Origin: Diphasiastrum complanatum
Lineage: Eukaryota > Streptophyta > Lycopodiopsida > Lycopodiales > Lycopodiaceae
Direction: 5' to 3'
DNA length: 64,000 nucleotides
NCBI GenBank assembly: GCA_029204225.1
Contig: CM055102.1
Location: forward strand, 43,404,744-43,468,743
This document shows, piece by piece, positions 10,190 to 19,909 of this stretch (positions are counted from its first letter, which is position 1; each line of letters opens with the position of its first letter). The notes beneath the pieces were generated by a model. It was given only the letters and a program-made list of their open reading frames with translations. It ran no database searches and was not told the origin of the DNA. Made by a program: the position numbers and the translations under genes.

Positions 10190-11350
10190 GGCTCAAGTGT
10201 ATTCAAGCATATTGTTGCTCAACTGCAAGCACTCTCTGAGGCTGTTCGGCGAGGACCTTGCACGTGTTCGAGAGAACAGGCTCTTGCCTGTATCATGGTG
10301 GGAGAGCTACGGCGCCGGGCAGCCAGACCTAAGGACGCTCGCGCTCCGAGTCCTTTCACAGGTATGTTGTCTAATCTCATTCATCCAACCAATTTTCGCA
10401 TTTTTTCTACAAGGTCGGTACTCACTCAAGTTGTTGCCAATTAATGCAGGACTGTTCTGCTTGCGTGTGCGAGCGGAACTGGTCAGCGTTCAGCCTTGTT
10501 CACACGAACAGGCGGAACCGTCTGACGACGAAGCGATGCAATGACCTGGTGTACTGCAACACCAACACTAGAGTAGTTCGACGCATCACGGAGAGCATGA
10601 GGGTAGGAGGCGCACGCGCCCTACTGCTGCAAGTATATTTTGTTGCTCTGTCGTTTTGCTTTCGTATTGGTTTAAGACATTCAGTTTAATGCCCTCACAG
10701 TTGCTTCGGCTATTCTCACGAATGATTGACTTGTGCAGGTCAATCCCGATGAGTGCCTGGTTGCAGCAGCCGATCATGAGCCAGAGCTAGAGGTTGATCC
10801 AGACGATGCCGCTTGGCGTGCTCTGCAGGGTGAGCCGGAGGATGATGCCGATGCCGATGAGACCACCACCCTCCCTACTGACGTTCCATTGCCCTCCTCT
10901 GATGATGAGCCCACATATGATTCAAACGAGACGGTCGACCTTGCAAGGGATGGTCCACGTGCCCCACCCAGTACTCCCGCATCACGCCCCCTTTCCGATG
11001 ATGGCTGGACAGAGTTTGCGAGGGAGACAGAGGCTGCTGCACAGAGACAGATAGCGCACAGACGACTCAGAGCATCACAGGCAGGCAGTTCTTCCCAGAG
11101 ACCCCCCCGTGGCAGAGGGAGACCCCCAGGCAGGAGTGTACCACAGAGGGTTCCTTCCAGCAGACCCAGAGTCAGGCCAGCCAAGAGGGGACGCACTGAT
11201 GATTTTTTTAGTCGTCTCTTGGCAGGCGTTGGCCCAGACTTAGAGGAGTCCCAAAAATGCCTCCTGCTTTCGTTCGTTGTGTCGGCGGACATCTACCAGG
11301 ACATGCTCCGATTAGTTGCCCATGTGACGTTGTACCACCCCAAACCCTAA
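10190..11350 (+). pseudogene. hAT transposase C-terminus: dimerisation domain and acidic tail
   Basis: LPVSWWESYGAGQPDLRTLA at about 10287-10346 and, after an intron with a GTATGT donor, CSACVCERNWSAF followed by RRNRLTTKRCNDLVY are the conserved hAT C-terminal dimerisation blocks (CERNWS...NRL). From 10739 a further open stretch encodes an acidic and then arginine/proline-rich tail (DDADADE, RPPRGRGRPPGR), probably nuclear targeting. It ends at TAA at 11350, inside the terminal repeat. Order and spacing match known plant transposases of this class. Confidence 0.75.
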
Positions 11351-11380
11351 ATCTATCTCATCACATAGGCCATGGTACTG
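11308..11380 (+). repeat. hAT 3' end, inverted copy at 12816-12888
   Basis: This 73-bp block, which contains the CCAAACCCTAAAT telomere-like motif, is repeated as a reverse complement at 12816-12888 with only a handful of mismatches. Confidence 0.85.
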
Positions 11381-11779
11381 TTGTGTAGAATGCATCAATG
11401 GTCCGGAAACACAGTCCACAGGTTCGTGATCCCGATACGAACCCAAGGGATCGAGCCTGGCTGGATTCGGGTACCGTTCGGTCAAAATGGCCCTTCGACT
11501 GGAGAGAAGCGCAATTAGGTCAAGCGAAATGGACTAGTTTTGCAACTCTCCGTCCAACGGCCCCGTTTCTCCAAACGGGATCAGTTTCGGGTGCCGTCTG
11601 TTTCGGCCAGTGGACAACCTCGATATGAACCTGTGGGAACAAACAGGACGAGGAAACGACCGATGGTCGGCCCGCAACGTTCGTCCGAAGTTCGACGTTA
11701 AATAGGGCTTCAGGGACACTTTGTCCGGTCAGGACCTGAAAACTGGGAGATGTTTCGGAGCCCTCGTGTTGGTACGCAA
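11381..11779. other. Unassigned GC-rich spacer
   Basis: No recognisable coding sequence. The block is GC-richer than its surroundings and has CpG-containing words (for example CCGTTCGGTC and CGTCCGAAG). Both strands give short frames without known motifs. Confidence 0.5.
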
Positions 11780-11799
11780 GATTTCGACGGCGTATTGTA

Positions 11800-12035
11800 G
11801 CGTGTTGAAGTAGTGCCATAAGTGATTAGTAAGTTGTTGAAGTTCATCCCGGGAGAAACCGATCTCATCAACCGAGACACAGTAGTGTATAGGTCTTGTG
11901 GGTTTCTGTAGTAAATGAAACAGTTTTGCATAAGTAGTTAGTAAGTTGTTGAAGTTTATCCCGGGGGGGAAACCGATCTCATCATGTAAGACATAGTAGT
12001 GTGTCGGTCTTGTGGTTTCCTGTCTAGAGCTTGTC
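11800..12035 (-). repeat. Two inverted copies of the 112-bp tandem unit
   Basis: The word GTTGTTGAAG recurs at about 11834 and 11947. The sequence is the reverse complement of the 112-bp units at 12917-13365, including the GGGGGGAAACCGATC side. The period is about 113 bases. Confidence 0.8.
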
Positions 12036-12149
12036 ACTCTTCTGGTGAGCCCTAATTTCCCCCAGAGACTTCTGGGAGCTTGTCACTCTTATGGTGAGCG
12101 TTCACCTCTTCCCAATCCTCTGATGAGCATTCACTTCTTTGAGACAGTC

Positions 12150-12176
12150 ACTGATGCACCCTAAACCCTAAACCAG
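12150..12176 (+). repeat. Telomere-like CCCTAAA pair
   Basis: Two CCCTAAA units occur near the centre of symmetry between the two hAT copies. This may be a further hAT-type terminus. Confidence 0.5.
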
Positions 12177-12447
12177 TAATATGTTTGCCATACAAACCAT
12201 CATCTTCACTCCAAACCACTCTCAGATCTTTCTTTGCCGCTTTTTTGGAGCTTAGTTTCCAATGAAGGTTCGTAATAATTTATGAACTGCTCATTAGTCA
12301 TCGTTGTTTGGTAATACTGAGGTTATGAGAGGCATGGCCCAATGGTTAGGTCTGTTGCAAATTTTTTTGGTACCGTTTTCCTATTTTTAACAGAAGGGGG
12401 CAGGTGGGTGCCAGACACCCTCTGATAATTAATATCGGGGGAAAAAC

Positions 12448-12750
12448 AAGGGCCATAAACTGCTTTTATTTTGCCTTTGGGATGGAGGACAGTGCGGGCA
12501 GGTGCCTATATTTTACTTTTTTTGAAAAAAAAAATTCAAAAAATCGGACGCGTCCGGACTCGGACTATTGTCAGCGTCCGCCATCCGCTTCCTTAGGTCC
12601 AGGTCCACGTCCAGGACCCGGATGTGTCCGGCCTGGAGCCTCATCCCTAATATTATTATGACGCGTCCCCCATTTTCAAAAAAAAAAATACAGGCACTTG
12701 CCCACGCTGTCCCACATCCCCAAAGCGAAATAAAAGCAATTTATGGTCCC
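12448..12750. mobile_element. Foldback MITE of about 300 bp
   Basis: The left arm from GGGCCATAAACTGC (12450) through GTGCGGGCAGGTGCC and an A/T stretch pairs with the right arm ending GCAATTTATGGTCCC (12750). Arms of roughly 95 bp are imperfect reverse complements around a GC-rich loop with ACGCGTCC words. The element lies inside a 112-bp-type repeat unit. There is no coding capacity. The superfamily is not determined. Confidence 0.75.
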
Positions 12751-12815
12751 TCAACAACTTACTGATTACTTATGCTCCACAGTGTCATTCAACATAGGGA
12801 AGCTCAAGACCTACA

Positions 12816-12888
12816 CAGTACCATGGCCTATGTGATGAGATAGGTTTAGGGTTTTGGGAGGTACAACGTCACATGGGCAACTAATCGG
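12816..12888 (-). repeat. Second hAT copy: 3' terminal block, inverted
   Basis: Reverse complement of 11308-11380, with the TTTAGGGTTTTGGGAGG motif. It marks the end of an internally deleted minus-strand hAT copy whose internal part is at 13375-13980. Confidence 0.8.
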
Positions 12889-12916
12889 ACCAGGTCCTGC
12901 CTGGAAGATGTCCCAG

Positions 12917-13365
12917 ATAAACTTCAACAGCTTACTAATTACTTATGCAAAACTGTTTCATTCACTACAGGGAACCACGAGACCTACACACTACTATGTC
13001 TTATATGATGTGATCGGTTTCCCCCCGGATGAACTTCAACAGCTTACTAATTACTTATGCAAAACTGTTTCATTCACTACAGGGAACCACAAGACCTACA
13101 CACCACTATGTCTTATATGATGTGATCGATTTCCCCCCCGGATAAACTTCAACAGCTTACTATTTACTTATGCAAAACTATTTCATTCACTACAGGGAAC
13201 CACGAGACCTACACACTACTATGTCTTATATGATGTGATCGGTTTCCCCCCGGATGAACTTCAACAGCTTACTAATTACTTATGCAAAACTGTGTCATTC
13301 ACTACAAGGAACCATGAGACCTACACACCACTATGTCTTATACGATGTGATCGGTTTCCCCCCGG
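12917..13365 (+). repeat. Four tandem copies of a 112-bp unit
   Basis: Units start at 12917, 13029, 13142 and 13254, a period of 112-113 bases, and are nearly identical. Each contains CTTCAACAGCTTACTA and ends with CGGTTTCCCCCCGG or a close variant. A more diverged unit lies at about 12750-12815. The array is interrupted by the hAT piece at 13370. Confidence 0.9.
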
Positions 13366-13374
13366 ATAAACTCT

Positions 13375-13980
13375 CGCTCTGAAACAGTGGATGCAGTATG
13401 TGGGCCACACTGTGAATGGGCCGGTGAAACTTATCCCATCGTCGCCGCCACAACCGCCTGATAAGCTCCAACCTGGGGACCATACCATGTGGAGGCAACA
13501 ATTACATACCATCGTGTTGCGGCAGCAAGACGAAACAGAGTGCGAAATGGAAGAAAGGATGGTGAGACGGAAAAAAGTTATACCTGGCAGGGTCCAGCTC
13601 AGAACGCTGGAGAGACTCGCCTATGCAGTCCATGAACTCGTAAATGAGGCCCATCGTGCACCCCTCGCGATCAACGACTCAGAACACAGTAGATGGGGCG
13701 CATGGCGTCCATCAGCTGCTGCATATCTACCCATAAAGGCTCCATGAAGAGGATGTCGTGGAAGGCCAAGCCCTCTGGGGTCGTGGACAGGTCCATGGCA
13801 ATGAACTCTGCAGAAGTAGCCATGCGCCGCAAATCACCCTTGAGCTTGTGTAGCCGCTCAAGCATGATGAACTGGTAGGCGAAGCGGGTCCGAGCGGGCT
13901 TCTTCAAGTCGAGCCTGCATTGACAAACGGAATGAGAGGCACACATGAAACGAGCCAAAAAAACAAGAAGCATCTTGAAC
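13375..13980 (-). pseudogene. Inverted, internally deleted hAT transposase copy
   Basis: Read on the minus strand, 13973-13671 gives DLKKPARTRFAYQFIMLERL and MDLSTTPEGLAFHDILFMEP. 13512-13321 gives SFTGPFTVWPTYCI. These correspond to 9430-10025 of the first hAT copy, including the intron between the two exons. The match is close but not identical, so it is an independent copy and not an assembly echo. The rest of this copy up to its 3' end (12816) has been replaced by the 112-bp repeats. Confidence 0.85.
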
Positions 13981-14189
13981 GGTTTTATACCATTGTCACC
14001 ACCACAGCCTTATATGCAACATAGACATGGTGTACCAATCTTTCAATCGTATTGCAAAGACAATTTGCAAAATTTAACCTTTATTGATCTCCTATAAGCA
14101 AGTACATTTTGATATTTACAAATAATTATAATTGTACATCTATGTAGAAAAATTGTAAAGAACGGGAGAGGGAGTAAAAGCTCTAACAA

Positions 14190-14399
14190 ATGGAGTCTGA
14201 GGAGCATCTTCTATTCAGATGCCACGTTTGTTATGAGATCAAAGGACGTTACCACTGCCTCTACCATGATTCTCTAGTCACACTACGCTCTCTCATTTTT
14301 TATGAGGATCCACACTATGTTGCCATGAGATGGTTCTTCTACGCCGGCATATATGCCAGCGGGATCGATTTTCTAGAGAAGACGTTCCAAAGCAAATGA
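14190..14399 (+). pseudogene. Possible LINE 3' end (zinc-knuckle region)
   Basis: A 69-codon frame reads EEHLLFRCHVCYEIKGRYHC and ends at a stop at 14397-14399. EEHLLFRC followed by Y-EI-R resembles the C-terminal cysteine/histidine segment of plant LINE reverse transcriptases (T-EHxLFxCP). The orientation is the same as the RT scrap at 7600-7906, so both could derive from one LINE that later insertions split and eroded. The match is short, so the call is tentative. Confidence 0.4.
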
Positions 14400-14823
14400 C
14401 ACAATTATCCCACGGTTCCCCACATTTCACCAGCATCATGATCGAAGGCAACATTTGAGGTCAAGAGCCGTTCATACCCCATGGCAGACTACGAGCATTC
14501 GTATGAGGAGACAAACACCCTCCATCTTCAGCATCGAATGTAATGCCAGGACTATCATTTCTTACTTCAACAGAGCTCCAATCCCCCTAGCCTATGATAT
14601 CTGATAGTTCAGTGTACTGATCATTGTATCAACTGCGGTACCATTTTCAGTTATGCAGAAATTTTGTTCATAGTTCATTGAAACGATCAAAGATTATTTC
14701 TTTGATTCATTAAGTCTACTTTATTGTTTGGAGACATGCTCTTACATAGACTCAAGTGACATAGACTCACACTTTAGATGTATTATTTTGTCTTATATGC
14801 ATGTTAGGATTGAAATGACAATA

Positions 14824-14881
<58 letters not shown>

Positions 14882-16920
14882 GCGCCACAAAGCCACCTCG
14901 CCATGGCCGCCGATGCTCACCACCCTCGGCTCCCCCCTTTTTCATTGGGGAAGCGGCTGCCCATGCTGAAGGAGGCACGCTGCCCCAGCAGGCAGCCGCG
15001 CAGCCTGCCAGGGCGGCACTGCCTGTCCAGCAGGCAGCCACCCCCCCCTAGCCCTCTTTCTTCATCTTCTTCTTCTTCAGCGCCCCCGTTTCCTCTCTCC
15101 TCGGTTCTCCTGCCCCCTATCAAGCTCCCCTCTTTCCCTAAAGAACCATACTCACCTACAAAGGCATTTCACATTTCCTCTTCAGATATCCAGCGTATTA
15201 TGAGATTCGGGGGAGGTACTACTGTTTGTTCAAGGAGCACCCAGTCACGCTCTCCACCTTAACCTATGAGGAACCTTGGATCCACACTTTATGATTTGTC
15301 ACAACTCAAGCATACTGTACTCAATAAAAGCATTTTTGGTGCCATCAGGTATTAACTTGTATTAATATATTTTAATTATGTTTAAGGTATTATTGGGTCC
15401 ATACCGTAACTCAATAAGGAATTGGAACACTATAAATAGGTTAAAGAGAAGGCTTAAAACCAGCAAACATTGTTGCCTATTGATGACTTTCCCCTTTTAT
15501 CACTGGCATCATCGTGGTATTGTTGAGTTTCTTGTATTGTCACAGGGTTGCACAATCAACTCTTAGCAAATATACATGGGAAACTAACAAATATACAAGG
15601 ATCTAGCTAAGTTTTCTATGATTTACTTGTCCTCTAAGATTATGCATTTGTTTTGAAGGAGCAACTACTTTTATGCCATTCACAACCTTCATCAAAGTCA
15701 TCCTATGCTATTTCATTATTTTTTACTAACAATGTTGACATTGTCCTTTCGAGGATATGGGAGAGTTACTAGTAAATTCATGTGGACAATTACCTGGACC
15801 TAGGACTCAAACTTTGATATAATATTGTACTATATTTGGGTATTTGGGGACCCGTAATCTATTCGTGACATTTCTTTATATAAATATATCTTCTAGGCCT
15901 AAAAACTGGCTATGGATGCTCAACCCTAATCAAATATGTCGATGAGCCTCAAACATTATAAATAGGCCAAAAAGCCTCATTTCTCCTTGTTTGAATGCTG
16001 AATGAGTAGGCTTAAAACTAGAGAGTTACATCTCTTCTAGTCATGTTAGTATTGTGTTTTTGCTCATAACGTACATAACTTCAGAAAAAAGCAAATCAAA
16101 TATCATAAGCAAAACTACAGCCACAAGATATTATGCAAAATAAGTCATCTTGGCTCAAAGATCAGAATAGCAACAAGTTCATGCACCCTCAAAATATAGT
16201 TTAATCTAAACATCCGGTTAATCAATAATTGGACAAATTATAACTAAACCTTCATGGCAACTAATCTAATCTAATAATATCATTCTTTCAGATTGCAATA
16301 TGTCAAATTAGCCGTGGCATTATTCATGCTCCAAAAAAAGGACATTAGCAATGAAAAAATAGTCAATATCAACCATTACGACAACCTACAATCAACGAAG
16401 TACAGCATCTCAATAAGCTTTTTTGATCCATCTACTATTGTCACATGTATTTGTCCAACATAAGTGCCATCATTCCCATTTGATATACAATCACCTTGAA
16501 GTGCTTACTGGAAATAGCTATTTCCAATTAGCAACTTCGACCATAGAAAACATTTGAAAAACCATAAGTGCCATCCTGTAAGAGAAGAATGAAAACAGTA
16601 AAAACATGAAGTTTTCCTTCTGTTTACCTAATCAAGATTAAGGGCTTCCCTAGAGTGAGCCTGAAAATTGAGATGTTTATTATTAATTTTGAAAATTGTC
16701 TAGTAGTACATTGACTCATTTGTTCATCATCTTCCAATTTTACGCTAATTTAATCCTTTGCCGACTCCACAGAAACATTACTTTTCAATATTGGTGAGAT
16801 CAAGGTGCTATGAAACACATTTTGCTGCAAGTGGGATTAACCAAATCTTCAAGCACGTGAATAATACATTCAAATGAAGATTTTCAAAAAAATAGTGAAA
16901 ATGGTTCTTTCAATACGTAC
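14400..16920. other. AT-rich stretch, no exon recognised
   Basis: It contains a CT tract at 14827-14875 and a short CT/CCT-rich patch near 15040-15120. By position this should be intron or downstream sequence of the minus-strand SurE gene. I looked on the minus strand for the expected next exon (a YSGTVAGAREA-type block) and did not find it. The word GATGGCACTTATG occurs twice on the minus strand (near 16470 and 16575) without explanation. Confidence 0.5.
14827..14875 (+). repeat. (CT)n microsatellite
   Basis: About 24 CT units. Confidence 0.95.
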
Positions 16921-16964
16921 ATATGATATCCACAGTTGGACCCCTTGTTGATTCCACTGATAAC
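16921..16964 (-). CDS. SURE: SurE exon 4
   Basis: After TTTCACAG it reads [14 protein letters not shown] plus AT, with a strong donor GTACGT at 16920. This is the SGIN-GxN metal-site block. It has 44 bases; the next exon should begin by completing the split codon. Confidence 0.88.
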
Positions 16965-19832
16965 CTGTGAAATACATATGATACCACAAATAAGTACTTC
17001 AAAAGGCAAGTTAATATATCCAGTAGAATCATGTCATCTTACTCATGCATTTCAGTTATGGAGAAGCTGGTTGGCTACCATTATATTCCAAACTTAACAT
17101 TTTCCTATAGGCTATGTATCAAGTTTATCTCGTGGTGGGATAGGGGTTTGCATAGATCAGCAAAAGGCCATCAGACCAAGAATCACTCACTTGCCAAACA
17201 GCTAAGACTTTTTAATGGAGATGCAACCTGGCTTCTTGGAATCATCAAGGAATATAAACAAATTGTAGGCTTGTATAACCAGAAAATCGGATGTTCTATT
17301 TGAAAAATCTGCTCTTTCCTGATAACAAATAGACCAGACACGGATGTGCTCCACTAAACCAATGCACCTCAACTAGAATAAACAAGGTTCTTTCAAATCA
17401 TGGAAAAATTACTCAAAATTCTACAAATATGGAAGATTGCATCTGGAGTAATTCTTCTAGAACAGTAGTTGCACTTTAGAGTTGGTACATTACTAATTTA
17501 TAAAGGGAAATATTAATATCTTGCAGCCATGATGCTACAAGAATTACGACTAAATGGCATACGCAAAATTCAGTTGCACTTTATGCATGATAACGATGCC
17601 TACATAAAGTTCTTCTTGAATCCAATCCTGAAAGGGAAGCAAAGATTGAGCAGTTTGATTGTAATGCAATGCCATAAAACCTAGTTTTTTCAATACAAAC
17701 ATTGTACAATAGGTTTTCCTTGTGTCTCAATTACTGGAAAGAGCCAAAGATATTTGAGTGATGACATCAAATTCCTGTGACTTGAAAGAAACAGATTGTT
17801 AGAGAGTATTCATGTTCTACAATTGCATGTGTTACCAATTAAGAAAAAACAGTTTTTCAGAGAATGATTTGCCATTACCGGATGAGGAGTAAAATGAAGT
17901 ATTCAATAAATGTTCATTTTGAAAAATTTCCTGGTGAACAGTATTAACATAACATGAGTATCATTTTGAAACCATTATCGCAATAATGAAAAAATGAATG
18001 TCTATCACTTCCTGCATATGGTGAAACTGTCAAAAAGCTAAGCAAACACACTAAAAATATTAACTTCAGTGGTGAAGCATCCAGCACCATGACAATTTGC
18101 AGGACCAATCAAAACTTAATGCAACTTCAACTCGGAAGAAAAAGATTCTCAAGTTTAACGATAAAGCTCAAGTGTAATTGCTTTCAAGAATACTCATTGT
18201 GTTCATAAAGGATAAACTTGAATCCATCTTACACATAAATCCTTGCATGTCAAAAGGATAGGTATTCTTGATTTGCCTCCATTCAAATGCCCTTACTCTT
18301 GACCACACCATTCAATGGAAAAGCTATCTGGTATACCACAGTAAAAACTTAGAGCGAACTAAATACCATGATAATGATCTCTGCTCATTGACCCTCACCC
18401 ACCCATTGACCTCTCTCTTGGGCATATACAAACCTTGAAAAGTTCTAGTCTGAAAACTCGACAAGCTTTATAAAATATGACTTTCAAATTTCATCAAAGG
18501 ATATCTCAACAGTAACATGAACTTTATTTATTCTATTCATTACTCTTCCAGCTAGCAGCAAATAGTAAATATGTATTTCTGATTGTTCTCCAAAAACTGA
18601 GAAAGCCAGTGTAGCCATCTTCGTCATTTTCACAATTGATATCATACTCATTGAAATTGTCATAGGCAATCAGTTGTCGAGAAAGGTTGAATGTTTCTAG
18701 TTATCCAATTTATGTTCCTTACTCTGCCTACAATAACTAGGTGTAGTTTCTCAAACTTCTCTGCTTCTTTATAACACATCACTTTGTCATTTATAGGCAA
18801 GCTTGAGTGGTCTCAACAAAGTATCTCATGGCAATCTTTCAAGCAAAAAAGAAACTGTCTATGCAAAATAAAAACATACTGTAATATACAAGAGAAAATG
18901 GCTGCTCCTTGACATCACTTAAACCCCAACAAGAGATTGTAACACACCAGAGTTGGTTTTGCCCATGAAAATAGTGACCCGGATAGGCTGAGAGACACGC
19001 AATCAGCAGGTGTTCCTGTAGGAGGACCAAAAAACTCGTCCATAAGCTAATGCAAAGCTGCGTTGCATCCAGAGAAACCTTTTCAAGGATGCATTCATGT
19101 GTACAAAACTGTCTGCAAAGTAAATTGTTGAACTTTGAATATCACCCGTATTTCTACAGCAGTGAATGTGAACTACATACTAGCAAGGCCATATACAAAA
19201 ACAAGCTATCTGCTGACATAATCTTTAAGAATTGCAGTTGCAAGCAGATCAGCTTAGACTATGGTTTCTATTTAAAATGGCAACCTTCACGCCCAGAGTG
19301 AATAAATTGACAATCCTTGCAAGGATTGTCTTGGATAATGCTTGGAAGTCTTATATACTGAGATTCAGCCGCATATGAAAATATTATCATTCTCAAGAAT
19401 TTTTTCAGTAGAAATCATGCAGCTTTTTTGAAAGATATAGTGGCAACCCAGGGATCAAAGTCAAGCGCTGATTTCTTGATCCTACCTGAAACTTCATATG
19501 CAGTGGCTCCATCAATGTTGACAGACCCAACCTCCAATAAACCTCGTGTTGTAACAGAATGCCCAGTACCAGACTTGTCCCTAGAGCCAAAAGCTCAACA
19601 TTAAAAACAGCATGAAAGACAACTTAACAACTCACCTTTCTAGATAAATAAATGAACGTAGAGCTCAGTCCTTTACACAAGAGTCTCTAAGAAACCCACA
19701 ATAAGACTTGCATGCCTTAGCTCATTATCCAAAAGTAATATGTACATTTTGCAGTCATGTGTGTGTATGTGCGTGTGCGTGTGCGTGTGCGTGTGCGTGT
19801 GCGTGTGCGTGTGCGTGTGCGTGTGCGTGTGC

Positions 19833-19909
<77 letters not shown>

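Larger units (their letters stand above)
7925..11380 (+). mobile_element. hAT DNA transposon with multi-exon DUF659 transposase
   Basis: The element is bounded by telomere-like inverted ends (GTTTAGGGTTTAGGGTGG at 7929-7946 and its near complement near 11334-11351). It encodes the domain order of plant hAT transposases: BED-type zinc finger, proline-rich linker, DUF659 core, and C-terminal dimerisation region. Introns with GT starts interrupt the coding sequence (for example after 9042, 9818, 10140 and 10362). A 22-bp duplication shifts the frame in the finger exon. Exact 8-bp target duplications were not identified, so the borders are approximate. Confidence 0.75.

Noticed and set aside
10774-11292. 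172-codon minus-strand frame
   Set aside because: Shadow of the hAT C-terminal acidic and basic tail; no motif of its own.
14903-15262. 119-codon plus-strand frame rich in S and P
   Set aside because: Follows a CT tract and is CT-rich low complexity; no homology recognised and no splice context.
16450-16580. Possible SurE exon containing DGTYVGQI on the minus strand
   Set aside because: The sequence does not match any SurE block and the repeated GATGGCACTTATG word is unexplained.
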